The notes under the pieces are model-generated. The model had not been told where the DNA came from. It was given only the letters and a program-made list of their open reading frames with translations, and did not search any database. A stretch of 64,000 nt of DNA from Staphylococcus xylosus. GTDB lineage: Bacteria; Bacillota; Bacilli; Staphylococcales; Staphylococcaceae. The position numbers and the translations under genes were made by a program. Of this stretch, positions 1 to 10,098 are shown piece after piece; the first letter of the stretch is position 1, and each line of letters opens with the position of its first letter. The DNA lies in the NCBI RefSeq assembly GCF_002732165.1, contig NZ_MRZO01000009.1:1-64000 (forward strand). The letters are read 5' to 3'.

Positions 1-205
1 CTAATTTGTGTTATCTCTAACACTTGTTTTGAACCAACAATTTAATGTTGCGTTCGGAATTAACGTTGACATATTGCAATTCAGTTTTCAATGTTCATTA
101 ATGTGTTACAAGAAATTATTTTATCATTAAGTTTTTGTTAAGTCAATGATAATTTTTAAGTTTTTTTATTAAGTTTGTTTCGTTTTTCTCAACTCAACAT
201 TTACT
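1..205 (-). other. Probable 5' leader of an rRNA operon reading left
   Basis: On the minus strand, bases about 110 down to 50 read as the conserved staphylococcal pre-16S leader: GAAAACTGAAT, then CAATATGTCAACGTTAATTCC. From memory the same words stand roughly 100 bases upstream of S. aureus 16S, where they form half of the RNase III processing stem. No rRNA gene is inside the window; 16S would begin just left of base 1. The opposite strand also resembles the complementary arm found after rRNAs, so a 3' spacer reading right is the alternative, but no rRNA gene follows to the right and two promoters on the minus strand favour a leader. Confidence 0.6.
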
Positions 206-234
206 ATTATATAACTTCTAAATGATATTCACAA
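206..234 (-). promoter_or_regulatory. Proximal rRNA-type promoter
   Basis: Read on the minus strand: TTGTGA (234-229), a 17-base spacer and a perfect TATAAT (211-206). It points into the rRNA-like leader, with the last 205 bases of the window available as transcribed leader. Predicted by eye; no start site is known. Confidence 0.5.
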
Positions 235-311
235 GCGTTAATTTTACACTTTTTAAAAATCATTTTTGTTTCAATCGATGTTGCAGTGCGTCTTGTTTTG
301 ACGACTTTTAT

Positions 312-340
312 ATAGTATCAATATTATTACATATCGTCAA
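312..340 (-). promoter_or_regulatory. Distal rRNA-type promoter
   Basis: Read on the minus strand: TTGACG (340-335), a 17-base spacer and TACTAT (317-312). It lies about 105 bases upstream of the proximal promoter and in the same direction, giving the tandem P1/P2 layout common for rRNA operons of Firmicutes. Confidence 0.4.
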
Positions 341-579
341 TAATTATCCCGAATCTTTTTAGTTGAATTTTACCTTTATATTCACTATTTAGTAAATAGA
401 TGTATAGGTTTTTTAAATTGTGTAATAACACTGCATAACTATTTACTCATTTTGTTTCAATTTCCTGTTTCCATTGGTTAATGAATGTAATTTTTATATA
501 CAATATGTATTTACATTTTTAAATAATCATATATTTTCAATTATATCTGTTTCTACTATAGAAGGAATTGAAAACAAAA

Positions 580-612
580 AAGAAACTGAGATATTTAATG
601 TCTCGGTTTCTT
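580..612 (-). terminator. Terminator of perR
   Basis: A 12-base stem (AAGAAACTGAGA with one G-U pair) closes a 9-base loop and is followed on the minus strand by a U-rich run. It lies about 60 bases after the perR stop and separates perR from the rRNA promoters. Confidence 0.75.
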
Positions 613-672
613 TCTTTCAATTTAGTTACTTCGTAACTATTAAATTAATCATTACTTCAACTATGGTTTTGA

Positions 673-1125
673 TTATTCTTTTTTATCTTGGCAATCTTTA
701 CATAAACCATAAATTTCCATACGATGATGCGTTACATTAAAATCTGTTACGTGTTGAGCTAATTGTTCTACCTCATCTAGTTGTGGATAATGAAAGTCTA
801 CAATTTTTCCACAATCCTCACAAATAACATGGTAGTGATTGTGTGTACTAAAATCAAAACGACTTGATGAATCACCGTATGGCAATTCTTTAACTATCCC
901 TATTTCTTTGAAGACACGTAAATTATTATATATAGTAGCAACACTTATATTTGGAAAATCAGGTGAAAGTGCTTGATAAATTTCATCGGCTGTAGGATGC
1001 GACTCTGAAGCAATTAAGAATTTAAGGATTGCTTGTCTTTGTGGAGTTATTCTCACGCCATTATTTCTTAAAGATGCAATTGAATCTTCTAGTTGATGTT
1101 CAACTGTTTCCATCTCTGCACTCAT
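673..1125 (-). CDS. perR: Peroxide-responsive repressor PerR (Fur family)
   Basis: Fur-family metal-dependent repressor of peroxide defence genes (in S. aureus: catalase, AhpCF, Bcp, ferritin, MrgA). The N-terminal half is a winged helix ([12 protein letters not shown], then HPTADEIY and [12 protein letters not shown]). The C-terminal half has the His-rich metal site HNHYH and two zinc-binding CxxC pairs, CEDC and CKDC. I set the start at the internal ATG at 1125, not 1137: a GGGGATGG ribosome site sits 5-9 bases before it, and 150 residues fits the family (S. aureus about 148). It stands alone, with its own terminator, upstream of a likely rRNA operon and close to bcp, a known member of its regulon. 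Confidence 0.95.
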   Translation of the reverse strand: MSAEMETVEHQLEDSIASLRNNGVRITPQRQAILKFLIASESHPTADEIYQALSPDFPNISVATIYNNLRVFKEIGIVKELPYGDSSSRFDFSTHNHYHVICEDCGKIVDFHYPQLDEVEQLAQHVTDFNVTHHRMEIYGLCKDCQDKKE

Positions 1126-1219
1126 TTCCATCCCCATCTTTCTATTTAAGAATTATTATTACTTAATATTAATATAACTGTTAAATTGGGGAAATGTCAA
1201 TATTCTTAGTCTAAACTCA

Positions 1220-2170
1220 TTAATATCCGCTCTTTGGATCAACTAAATTCTCAATTAGTTCATTGTTATTGAGAATAGATGTTAGATTTTTAATGAAAAT
1301 TTGTGTTACTTCTGCTTTGTTTTCTGAACCATTACCAGTAATATGAGCTGTAATCGTAACGTTCTCTAATTCATATAGTGGATTTTCTGGAGTTAATGGT
1401 TCATTTTCAAAAACATCTAAGTATGCATGTCTAATCAATTCTTCCTTTAATGCTTCAACTAAAACTTCTTCCTTTACAATAGTTCCTCTACCTACATTAA
1501 TAAATAGAGCATCGTTTTTCATCAATTCAAAATGATTTTTTGTGAGTAGATGTATTGTTTCACTAGTTTCGGGAAGTGTGTTAACAATTATATCCGCTTC
1601 AGATATAACATCCTTCAAATCTTTAATAGCATATGTTTTACTAAAGCCCTCTACACTATGAGCATTAGTATTTATGCCAATCACTTCCATGTTCATGGTA
1701 TTAGCTATTTTAGTAGTATTTTGTGCAATACTGCCTGTCCCAAGAAATAATAATCTCTGGCCACTTAATCTTTTACCACTCATTTTTGAATCATAATACT
1801 TTTTAATTTGATTTAAATAGGAAGTTCTCATTTTTTTATAATCATCTAAGATATACGCAAAGATAAACTCTGACATCTGTTTTGCATGTACACCTTTTCC
1901 ATTTGTAAGTTTTATATTATTTTCATCAATAAATTTTAATGGAAGATTATTCACACCTGTAGAGTACCAGGCTAACCATTTTAAATTTGGACAGTCACTT
2001 AAAAATGCAGCATCTAAATTACTATCGTAGCCAAACAATATATCTATGTTTTGTTTATCTTGTGTATTGATACTAGAAACTCCTGTTGTAAATACAAAGT
2101 CAACATTAGGAAAGCGTTCTGTTAAATCAGTTTCTAGATCACCCATCCTCATTAAACTTACAGCTTTCAT
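1220..2170 (-). CDS. D-isomer 2-hydroxyacid dehydrogenase family protein
   Basis: A 316-residue NAD(P)-dependent oxidoreductase of the D-2-hydroxyacid dehydrogenase family; its substrate is not known. The Rossmann fold shows FLGTGSIAQ near residue 145. The family's catalytic set is present: Arg in INVGRG, Glu in FENEPL and His in TAHITG. It follows bcp by only 5 bases, so the two are almost surely co-transcribed. The same bcp-dehydrogenase pair stands beside perR in S. aureus, which suggests, but does not show, a link to peroxide stress. Serine or glyoxylate pathway roles cannot be told apart from the sequence. Confidence 0.85.
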   Translation of the reverse strand: MKAVSLMRMGDLETDLTERFPNVDFVFTTGVSSINTQDKQNIDILFGYDSNLDAAFLSDCPNLKWLAWYSTGVNNLPLKFIDENNIKLTNGKGVHAKQMSEFIFAYILDDYKKMRTSYLNQIKKYYDSKMSGKRLSGQRLLFLGTGSIAQNTTKIANTMNMEVIGINTNAHSVEGFSKTYAIKDLKDVISEADIIVNTLPETSETIHLLTKNHFELMKNDALFINVGRGTIVKEEVLVEALKEELIRHAYLDVFENEPLTPENPLYELENVTITAHITGNGSENKAEVTQIFIKNLTSILNNNELIENLVDPKSGY

Positions 2171-2175
2171 TTAAA

Positions 2176-2631
2176 TCACCCCAATATATCTTTTAGTTCT
2201 TCAATTTGAGTTTTCACTTTTACTTTTTCAATTATATCTATAATAATTCCATTTTCATCTAAAACAAAAGTAGTTCTTACAATACCCATTGATTCTTTGC
2301 CAAAAGATTTTTTTAATTGATATACGCCAACTTCTTCAGAAAGTTTATAATCTTCGTCTACCAATAAATCAAAATTCAACTCTAACTTATTGCTAAAATT
2401 TTGATGTTTCTTTTTACTATCTCCACTAATTCCATAAACATTTACATTTAATTCATTAAACATTTCAAGGTTATCCCTAAAATCACAAGCTTCCGTAGTA
2501 CATGTTGGTGTGTTATCCCTCGGGTAAAAATAAAGCACAGCCTTTTTACCTTTAATACTTTCATTTGATATTAACTCACCATTCTGATTTTCTAATTCAA
2601 ACTTTGGAAACTGACTTCCTTTTTTTAACAT
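2176..2631 (-). CDS. bcp: Thioredoxin-dependent thiol peroxidase (Bcp/PrxQ)
   Basis: Peroxiredoxin of the Bcp/PrxQ group that reduces H2O2 and organic peroxides with thioredoxin. The motif YFYPRDNTPTCTTEACDF gives the peroxidatic Cys44 and the resolving Cys49 five residues on, typical of the alpha-helix type of PrxQ. The start was placed at ATG 2631 (151 residues, the family length) because AGGGTG lies at the right distance; the longer frame from 2640 would sit on top of it. It is first in a two-gene unit with the dehydrogenase and divergent from hemL. In S. aureus bcp belongs to the PerR regulon; I could not see a convincing PerR box in the 80 bases upstream. Confidence 0.93.
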   Translation of the reverse strand: MLKKGSQFPKFELENQNGELISNESIKGKKAVLYFYPRDNTPTCTTEACDFRDNLEMFNELNVNVYGISGDSKKKHQNFSNKLELNFDLLVDEDYKLSEEVGVYQLKKSFGKESMGIVRTTFVLDENGIIIDIIEKVKVKTQIEELKDILG

Positions 2632-2713
2632 TTCATTCACCCTATTTCTTTTTATTCTTTATTTTATGATACGATAATAGTCGTAAATATTAAATTAAAA
2701 GAGGTTGATAACT

Positions 2714-4003
2714 ATGAAATTTACTGAAAGTGAAAAACTTCAGAAATTATCTGATGAATATATTTTAGGTGGTGTAAATTCACCTTCACGTTCATATAAA
2801 GCAGTTGGCGGAGGAGCGCCAGTAATGATGCGTTCTGGACAAGGCGCATATCTTTATGATGTCGATGGAAACAAATATATTGATTACTTACAAGCTTACG
2901 GTCCAATTATCACTGGGCACGCACACCCACATATTACTAAAGCAATTCAAGAACAAGCAGCATTAGGTGTGTTATATGGTACACCTACAGAATTAGAAAT
3001 TGAATTTGCCCAAAAATTACGCGGAGCAATCCCTTCGTTAGAAAAAATTAGATTTGTTAACTCTGGGACTGAAGCTGTAATGACTACTATACGTGTCGCA
3101 CGTGCTTATACGAATCGAACTAAAATCATCAAGTTTGCCGGACAATATCATGGTCATTCAGATTTAGTATTAGTAGCTGCCGGTAGTGGTCCATCACAAT
3201 TAGGCTCTCCTGATTCTGCTGGTGTACCTTTAAGTGTCGCTCAAGAAGTAATTACTGTGCCTTACAATGATATTGATGCATACAAAGAAGCTATAGACTA
3301 TTGGGGCGATGAAATCGCTGCAGTTCTTGTAGAACCGATTGTCGGAAATTTCGGTATGGTTAAACCACAACCTAACTTTTTAGAACAAGTAAATGAAATA
3401 TCACATAACAATGGAAGTTTAGTAATATATGACGAAGTGATTACTGCATTTAGGTTCCATTTTGGCGGAGCTCAAGATTTGTATAATGTTTATCCTGATC
3501 TAACTGCATTTGGCAAAATTGTAGGAGGCGGTCTACCAATTGGTGGGTATGGCGGTAAACAAGAAATTATGGAACAAGTTGCCCCATTAGGCCCTGCATA
3601 CCAAGCGGGTACAATGGCTGGAAACCCTTTATCTATGAAAGCTGGTATTGCATTATTAGAAGTACTAGAACAAGATGGCGTTTATGAAAAATTAGACGAC
3701 TTAGGTAAACGCTTAGAGGATGGACTACTATCATTAATAGAAAAGCATAATATTACAGCTACAATTAATAGAGTATATGGCGCACTTACACTCTATTTTA
3801 CAGAAGAGACTGTTGTTCACTATGATCAAGCGGAAAATTCAGATGGAGAGGCCTTCGGTAAATTCTTTAAATTGATGCTAAATCAAGGTATAAACCTAGC
3901 ACCTTCTAAATTTGAAGCTTGGTTCTTAACAACAGAACATACTGAAGAAGAAATAGATGCAACACTAAAAGCAGCCGATTACGCTTTTAGTCAAATGAAA
4001 TAA
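2714..4003 (+). CDS. hemL: Glutamate-1-semialdehyde 2,1-aminomutase
   Basis: PLP enzyme that turns glutamate-1-semialdehyde into 5-aminolevulinate, the haem precursor. The family signatures are clear: [15 protein letters not shown] at the N-terminus, [20 protein letters not shown], the YDEVITAFR aspartate that contacts PLP, and the Schiff-base lysine in [18 protein letters not shown]. The start is ATG 2714 with GAGG nine bases upstream, giving 429 residues; a TTG at 2705 is less likely. Staphylococci carry two such genes. This copy, beside bcp and not in the hemAXCDBL cluster, corresponds to the one called gsaB or hemL2 in S. aureus. It is transcribed alone, away from bcp. Confidence 0.95.
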   Translation: MKFTESEKLQKLSDEYILGGVNSPSRSYKAVGGGAPVMMRSGQGAYLYDVDGNKYIDYLQAYGPIITGHAHPHITKAIQEQAALGVLYGTPTELEIEFAQKLRGAIPSLEKIRFVNSGTEAVMTTIRVARAYTNRTKIIKFAGQYHGHSDLVLVAAGSGPSQLGSPDSAGVPLSVAQEVITVPYNDIDAYKEAIDYWGDEIAAVLVEPIVGNFGMVKPQPNFLEQVNEISHNNGSLVIYDEVITAFRFHFGGAQDLYNVYPDLTAFGKIVGGGLPIGGYGGKQEIMEQVAPLGPAYQAGTMAGNPLSMKAGIALLEVLEQDGVYEKLDDLGKRLEDGLLSLIEKHNITATINRVYGALTLYFTEETVVHYDQAENSDGEAFGKFFKLMLNQGINLAPSKFEAWFLTTEHTEEEIDATLKAADYAFSQMK

Positions 4004-4067
4004 ACTTGAATTTTAGCTCCAATCATTGTATAACAAGTATAAATACATTTATTAAGGAGCGGTACAT

Positions 4068-5162
4068 TTGAAATTAGGAGCCCGTATTCTCAAGACAGGT
4101 ATAGCCATTATACTTGCTTTGTTTATCGCTTCTCTATTACCTAATGAAGCTGGTTTAAAAGCAATCGCTGGAGTCAGTGCAGTCGTTGCTATGCAACCAA
4201 GTGTTTTTCGATCTATAAAAACTGTTTCTGATCAAGCGCTTGGTAATGTCGTTGGTGCATTACTTGCTGTAGCAATGGTTACGGTATTTGGAGATAATGT
4301 CATAATTATGGGTGTCACTGTCATACTTTTAATTGCTATACTTTTCCGTTTCAATTTAGCACATGTTGCTACATTAGCGAGTGTTACAGCGTTAATTATT
4401 ATGGGGCAGCACTCAGGGGATTTTTATGTTTCTGCATTTTATAGATTTGTACTAGTTATGATTGGTGTAATTAGTTCTTCAACAGTTAATCTATTATTCT
4501 TACCACCAAAATTTGAATCAAAAATTTATTACAACTCTTTGAATATATGTTCTGATATTTTTGTATGGTTTAAACTCGTATTGAACGATACATCAGAATA
4601 CCACCATATTAAAGAAGATAGAGGAGTAATAAGTGATCGCATCAAGAGACTTGAACAAACATTTAGTTATTATGAAGAGGAACGACCATTTACTAAAAAA
4701 CAAGTATACGCACAAAATCGTAAAAAGATACTTTTTAAAGAAGTCGTTCGTAGTACTCGTCATGCATATGAGGTACTAAAAAAAATGAATCGTTACCAAA
4801 ACGATTTACACAACTTAAATCATGAGTTACTACTTCAAATTAAATTAGAATTAGATACTCTAATTGCATATCATGAACAAATATTTATTAGTCTATCTAA
4901 AAAAGCTAAATATGATGTTAGTCAATTCGACAGTCAAATAGAAAATCCACAGAAAAAAGAACTTATGGATGCTTTCCAAAAAGAAATAATTAAAAACCCA
5001 TATCAAACGGTATACTCTTATGCTAATATTATGCAAATTATATCTGCAATAGAAGAATATCGCTATACGCTAGAACATTTAGATAGACTGCGCATCAGTT
5101 TCTTCTCATATCATAATAACGATAATGATATTGATATTTTAGATGAAGATTTCGACTTATAA
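4068..5162 (+). CDS. FUSC/aromatic acid exporter family membrane protein, copy 1
   Basis: A 364-residue membrane protein. Residues about 5-150 hold five or six hydrophobic segments (GIAIILALFIASLL, GNVVGALLAVAMVTVF, VILLIAILFRF and later), and the rest is a charged, helix-rich cytoplasmic part. This is the layout of the FUSC/ArAE family (DUF939-like), proposed to export aromatic or other organic acids; no substrate is established. The start is TTG 4068, eight bases after AAGGAG. A shorter paralogue lies at 25858-26844, with the same opening pattern (ARxxKTGxA) and the same PPKxxx junction after the membrane part. Its end shares a bidirectional terminator with the ABC exporter gene. Confidence 0.8.
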   Translation: MKLGARILKTGIAIILALFIASLLPNEAGLKAIAGVSAVVAMQPSVFRSIKTVSDQALGNVVGALLAVAMVTVFGDNVIIMGVTVILLIAILFRFNLAHVATLASVTALIIMGQHSGDFYVSAFYRFVLVMIGVISSSTVNLLFLPPKFESKIYYNSLNICSDIFVWFKLVLNDTSEYHHIKEDRGVISDRIKRLEQTFSYYEEERPFTKKQVYAQNRKKILFKEVVRSTRHAYEVLKKMNRYQNDLHNLNHELLLQIKLELDTLIAYHEQIFISLSKKAKYDVSQFDSQIENPQKKELMDAFQKEIIKNPYQTVYSYANIMQIISAIEEYRYTLEHLDRLRISFFSYHNNDNDIDILDEDFDL

Positions 5163-5207
5163 AAAAAAGCCCGAGATTGTGTTATTACAACACTCTCGGG
5201 CTTTTTT
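5163..5207. terminator. Bidirectional terminator between converging genes
   Basis: A 14-base perfect stem (AAAAAAGCCCGAGA / TCTCGGGCTTTTTT) has A and T runs on its two sides, with a further GTGTT/AACAC pairing in the loop. It serves the FUSC gene on the left and the ABC exporter gene on the right. Confidence 0.9.
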
Positions 5208-5241
5208 ATGTCTTTTATCAAATCAGCAAGAACATACTATT

Positions 5242-6978
5242 TTACAGGTTTTGTATACTATAAAGATGTTCATAAGCACCTTTCTTAGCTAATAACGCTT
5301 CATGTGTACCTGTTTCAACAATCTCTCCATTTTCGATTACTACAATTTTATCAGCATGTGTAATAGTTGAAAGTCTATGTGCGACTATCAATGTTGTACG
5401 ATTTTCACTTAAAATATTTAATGCATCTTGAATAATAGATTCACTTTCTAAATCTAGAGCACTTGTAGCCTCATCTAAAATAATAATAGGTGGGTTGTTT
5501 AAGAAAATACGAGCGATAGATACACGTTGTTTCTGTCCGCCGGAAAGTTTTACGCCTCTTTCCCCAACTTCTGTATCATAGCCTTCAGATAATTCCATGA
5601 TAAAGTCATGAGCATTGGCCATCTTAGCAGCTTTTATCACTTCTTCATCTGTGGCGTCAGGGCGACCCAATAAGATATTCTCTTTTATTGTGTCTGAAAA
5701 CAAGATGTTATCTTGTTGGACTAATCCTATTTGATTTCTTAAACTTCCAGTTAAATATGATTTGATATTAGTACCATCAATTTTAATTTCACCATCTGTT
5801 ACATCATAAAACCTAGGTATCAAATTGATTAGAGTAGATTTCCCTCCACCACTCATACCAACAAACGCTACCGTTTCACCTTGGTTAATTTCTAAATTTA
5901 TATTATTTAAAATTGTTGATTCTTCTGAGTTATATTTAAAACTTACATCATTTAACTCTATACGACCCTTATTAATTTCAATTGGTAATGCGCCTTTTTT
6001 ATTTTTAATGTCATAACCTTCATCCATTAATTGGAAAACACGGTCCATTGAAGCAAAACTTTGTGTCAACGTTGTAAATGAAGATACAAGTCGACGTAAC
6101 GGACCAAATAATTGCTCTAAATAGCCAACGAATGCAGCTAATGTCCCAACAGTTATTGAGCCATTAATAGCTAAAAATGCACCTGAACCAATAACAATTA
6201 ACGGTCCTATATCGGTTACTGTATTAATGGCTGAGAAGGAATAAGCATTCCAACGTGTGTGATTAAATGCTTTTTGCAAGAAATTACGGTTATGTTTATC
6301 AAAATTTTGCGCTTCGTTATCTTCAATAGCAAAACTTTTGATAACAGACATTCCTTGTACACGTTCATGTAAAAAGCCTTGTACTTCTGCTAATGCTTGA
6401 GATCTCTTTCTTGTTAGACTTCTTAGACGACCAAAGAAAAAGTAAACAGTTAGTATATACACTGGGAAAATCACAAGTGCCGCTAGTGTTAGTTTAGCGT
6501 CTAAGAAAAACATAATGGAAAGTGCAATCACAATTGTGATACAATCCAGCCAAATATTCATCAATCCTGTTAAAATAAAATCTTTTGTTTGCTCGACATC
6601 ATTAATCACTCTAGATATAACCTGTCCTGCTTGGTTATTAGCATAGAACCTAGCACTTAATGCTTGTAAATGATTATAAAGTCTTCTACGTATATCATAT
6701 AAAATCTTATTGCTTGTCCACTGTGCTAAATATTGTCTTAAAAATTCAATTGGTGGTCGTACAATTACAAAAATAAATACTGCAATTCCCAAAGCAATAG
6801 CTAATCTTGTAAATTTCTCTTCTACTGAAATTGAATTATTATTAATAATATCGTCAATAACGTATTTTATTAATAATGGAATCAACATCGGAATCCCAAA
6901 TTTTAAAATACCAACAAGTATCGTAGCAATGATTCGCCATTTATATGGTTTTACAAATTGTAAATATCTACGAATCAT
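5242..6978 (-). CDS. Sav1866-type ABC multidrug exporter (fused TMD-NBD)
   Basis: Homodimeric ABC exporter half-transporter orthologous to S. aureus Sav1866, with exactly its length (578 residues) when the start is set at ATG 6978. Six membrane helices occupy about 1-320. The nucleotide-binding domain has Walker [10 protein letters not shown]-loop QQDNILF, signature LSGGQKQR, Walker B IIILDE and switch histidine in VAHRLS. All are intact, so it should hydrolyse ATP. A GGGGGAGG site ends 10 bases before ATG 6978 and is too close to the upstream ATG 6987. Substrates of this family include hydrophobic dyes and drugs, and possibly lipids. A hairpin in its 5' region is listed separately. Confidence 0.93.
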   Translation of the reverse strand: MIRRYLQFVKPYKWRIIATILVGILKFGIPMLIPLLIKYVIDDIINNNSISVEEKFTRLAIALGIAVFIFVIVRPPIEFLRQYLAQWTSNKILYDIRRRLYNHLQALSARFYANNQAGQVISRVINDVEQTKDFILTGLMNIWLDCITIVIALSIMFFLDAKLTLAALVIFPVYILTVYFFFGRLRSLTRKRSQALAEVQGFLHERVQGMSVIKSFAIEDNEAQNFDKHNRNFLQKAFNHTRWNAYSFSAINTVTDIGPLIVIGSGAFLAINGSITVGTLAAFVGYLEQLFGPLRRLVSSFTTLTQSFASMDRVFQLMDEGYDIKNKKGALPIEINKGRIELNDVSFKYNSEESTILNNINLEINQGETVAFVGMSGGGKSTLINLIPRFYDVTDGEIKIDGTNIKSYLTGSLRNQIGLVQQDNILFSDTIKENILLGRPDATDEEVIKAAKMANAHDFIMELSEGYDTEVGERGVKLSGGQKQRVSIARIFLNNPPIIILDEATSALDLESESIIQDALNILSENRTTLIVAHRLSTITHADKIVVIENGEIVETGTHEALLAKKGAYEHLYSIQNL

Positions 6979-7015
6979 AAATTCCATTCCTCCCCCATAC
7001 TTTATAGCAAATGAA

Positions 7016-7046
7016 ACAGCCTACGTTGAGCTATCAACGAGGCTGT
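7016..7046 (-). terminator. Hairpin between ntdP and the ABC exporter
   Basis: ACAGCC-T-CGTTGA type arms pair across a 4-base loop, with one bulge. On the minus strand it is followed by TTTCATTT, so it could end ntdP transcription. It lies about 40 bases before the exporter start and could equally be part of that gene's leader. Confidence 0.45.
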
Positions 7047-7184
7047 AGTAAACGCGTATCTTAGTTTGTTTATCATTTCATTCGCGCGCATACGATTATT
7101 TATTTTAACCATGTTTTGTCATGCCTAAATAGCTCATACGCATATCACTATAAATGATAATGAAATTAAAAACATTAAATGTGC

Positions 7185-7745
<561 letters not shown>

Positions 7746-7794
7746 TTAATTTCACTATATAAATTATAACATAAGTATGTATTCAACAACGAGT

Positions 7795-8841
7795 CTAACA
7801 ATGTGTTGAAATGAATTTAAATATTTTCGACATACTCACAGGAAAATTAAACATTTCTTTCTCATCATCATGCATCCATGTCATATTTTCAGGTAAATTA
7901 ACATCCATTTTATTAATTATTTTATCGGCTAGGTATACCTCAATATCCCATGTAATATGAGTAAATTGATGTTTCAACTTAAAAATGGGTACTTCTGAAA
8001 ATTGAAGATTCGTATTCAGTTTCGTATTTATATTTTCTGCTTCATCTGCTTCATACATTGGAAATTCCCACATATTATTTAGCAATTTTTGCATTCTTTT
8101 TTCTATTAATAACTGATTATCTTCATTTCTAACGATGTATACATGTTGCTTTACATGTTTCTTTTTAATTTTCGTTGTTTTTACTGGTAAGTCTTCGACA
8201 GTCCCTTGTTCAAATGCTTCACAATTCTCTTGAACAGGACAAAATAAACACATTGGATTTTTCGGTGTACAAACTAAAGCTCCTAATTCCATCATAGCTT
8301 GATTAAATGTACCAGAATCTTCTTCAACATATGGTTGTAATTCTTTTTCGTATGCTTTTCTTGTCGATTGCAATTTAATATCTTTTGTATCATTATTTAA
8401 CCTTGACCATACTCTAAAGACATTTCCATCAACAGTCGCTAAAGGCAAATTAAATGCAATACTCATCACTGCCGCTTGTGTATATGGACCTACACCTTTC
8501 AGATCACCAAATGCTTGTGGTGAATCAGGCACTTGTCCCTGATAGTTTGCGTGGACATCTTTAATTGCAGTATGAAAATTTCTCGCTCTACTATAATAAC
8601 CTAAGCCTTCCCAATACTTTAGCACTTCATCTTCTTCTGCATTACTTAAATTTTCAATTGTGGGAAAACGATTAATAAATCTATTATAATAATCTATAAC
8701 TGTTTTTACTTGTGTTTGTTGCAACATAACTTCGCTTAACCAGATATAATAAGGATTTGAAGTTTCTCTCCATGGCATTTCTCGTTGATTGATTTCAAAC
8801 CATGTTACAAGATTTTTTTTGAATTTCGGTTCATTAAACAT
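7795..8841 (-). CDS. mutY: A/G-specific adenine glycosylase MutY
   Basis: DNA repair glycosylase that removes adenine paired with 8-oxoguanine. In order: the catalytic glutamate in WLSEVMLQQTQV, the helix-hairpin-helix LKGVGPYTQAA, the catalytic aspartate in TVDGNVFRV, the [4Fe-4S] cysteines in CTPKNPMCLFCPVQENC, and a C-terminal NUDIX-like domain that reads 8-oxoG (EKRMQKLLNNMWEFP). I chose ATG 8841 (348 residues); the longer frame to 8889 adds a Lys-rich stretch that I do not recall in relatives, and GAG lies at a fitting distance from 8841. It is divergent from the yfhP-like gene. Confidence 0.93.
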   Translation of the reverse strand: MFNEPKFKKNLVTWFEINQREMPWRETSNPYYIWLSEVMLQQTQVKTVIDYYNRFINRFPTIENLSNAEEDEVLKYWEGLGYYSRARNFHTAIKDVHANYQGQVPDSPQAFGDLKGVGPYTQAAVMSIAFNLPLATVDGNVFRVWSRLNNDTKDIKLQSTRKAYEKELQPYVEEDSGTFNQAMMELGALVCTPKNPMCLFCPVQENCEAFEQGTVEDLPVKTTKIKKKHVKQHVYIVRNEDNQLLIEKRMQKLLNNMWEFPMYEADEAENINTKLNTNLQFSEVPIFKLKHQFTHITWDIEVYLADKIINKMDVNLPENMTWMHDDEKEMFNFPVSMSKIFKFISTHC

Positions 8842-8962
8842 TTTCCACATCTCTTTCTTTAGTTTAGTAAAAGTTTTTTTGATTAACATAGTATGTTATT
8901 TTTAAAATTATGCATATTCGATTATAATGAATATAATATTGACATGAAATGAGTGAATACTT

Positions 8963-9940
8963 ATGGATACAGGAACACATATAGTCATGGGTATCGGACT
9001 CACTGCATTAGCTACCCAAGATCCAGCTATGGCAGGATCTTTTGCAGCAACAGCTACAACATTAGTAGTTGGTTCATTAATACCTGATGGTGACACAGTT
9101 TTTAAATTAAAAGATAATGCTACTTATATATCCCATCATAGAGGGATAACACATTCAATACCTTTTACAATTCTATGGCCTTTATTAATAACACTTTTTA
9201 TTTTCACATTTTTTAAAAATGTAGATAACACACATGTTTGGTTATGGGCGCAACTAGCTGTGTTTCTTCATGTATTTGTAGATATTTTCAATTCTTATGG
9301 TACACAAGCCCTTAGACCTATTACTAATAAATGGATTCAGTTAAGCGTAATAAATACCTTTGATCCTATTATTTTCATATTATGGTGCGTTGGAATATTA
9401 CTTTGGTTAATCGGTATTCATCCATATGTCGCTTTCTTCCCTATCATTGCTATTCTCGTTGTATATTATATGATACGTTTTAGAATGCAAGAGATAATTA
9501 AACAACAAGCATTGAAACAAATTAAGCAAGAACATAATCCTGTGAAAGTTTTTGTAGCACCAACTATTCGTTTTATGCAATGGCGCGTCGCTATTCAAAC
9601 TGAAGAACATGATTATGTAGGAAGAAGTTACGGACGTAATATTGTTTTCAGTGATAAAGGTAAGCGGCAATCATTTCCTAATGATAATTTGATGCAATAT
9701 GTAAAAAATGATAAAAACATAAGAACTTTCCTTAATTTTTCTTCTATTTATCGTTGGCAAGCCAAAAAATTAGAGGATGGTACTACAGAAATAAGGCTAG
9801 TTGATTTACGCTATTTAAAAAATGGCCACTACTCTTTTGTTGCAATTGCTCACTTAGATAAAGATATGCAGATTGATCATTCATACATCGGCTGGGTGTT
9901 TAGCGAAGATAAATTGCAACGTAAATTATTTGCAAAGTAA
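8963..9940 (+). CDS. YfhP-type membrane-bound metal-dependent hydrolase
   Basis: A 325-residue protein of the DUF457/YdjM-like family of membrane-bound, metal-dependent hydrolases, closest in layout to B. subtilis YfhP. The N-terminus MDTGTHIVMGIGL and the motif SHHRGITHSIP carry the histidines expected to bind metal. Three or four hydrophobic segments follow (FTILWPLLITLFIFTFF, LAVFLHVFVDIF, FIILWCVGILLWLIG), then a cytoplasmic tail of about 140 residues. It diverges from mutY, as yfhP stands beside yfhQ (mutY) in Bacillus. The substrate is unknown. Confidence 0.78.
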   Translation: MDTGTHIVMGIGLTALATQDPAMAGSFAATATTLVVGSLIPDGDTVFKLKDNATYISHHRGITHSIPFTILWPLLITLFIFTFFKNVDNTHVWLWAQLAVFLHVFVDIFNSYGTQALRPITNKWIQLSVINTFDPIIFILWCVGILLWLIGIHPYVAFFPIIAILVVYYMIRFRMQEIIKQQALKQIKQEHNPVKVFVAPTIRFMQWRVAIQTEEHDYVGRSYGRNIVFSDKGKRQSFPNDNLMQYVKNDKNIRTFLNFSSIYRWQAKKLEDGTTEIRLVDLRYLKNGHYSFVAIAHLDKDMQIDHSYIGWVFSEDKLQRKLFAK

Positions 9941-9959
9941 AAATCAATATCTTATTAAT

Positions 9960-10004
9960 AAAACTGGAGGCACGCGTTTATTTTAACGGTTGCCTCCAGT
10001 TTTT
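9960..10004. terminator. Terminator after the yfhP-like gene
   Basis: A 12-base perfect stem AAACTGGAGGCA / TGCCTCCAGTTT with an 18-base loop, followed by TTTTT on the plus strand. The A-run on the other side lets it also serve the converging permease gene. Confidence 0.85.
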
Positions 10005-10098
10005 CTATTTCATATACAAATATTATTCTTAAAATGAAGAAATAATACTCCAATTAAAAACCGCATATACTGTTTTACATACTATTATGGTTATGCGT

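Noticed and set aside
474..740. Open frame of 88 codons on the plus strand at the left end
   Set aside because: It runs through the perR terminator and into the perR coding region on the other strand, has no ribosome site and has low-complexity composition.
1146..1165. Possible PerR box upstream of perR
   Set aside because: The best alignment to TTATAATnATTATAA is 9 of 14, which is expected by chance in this AT-rich stretch.
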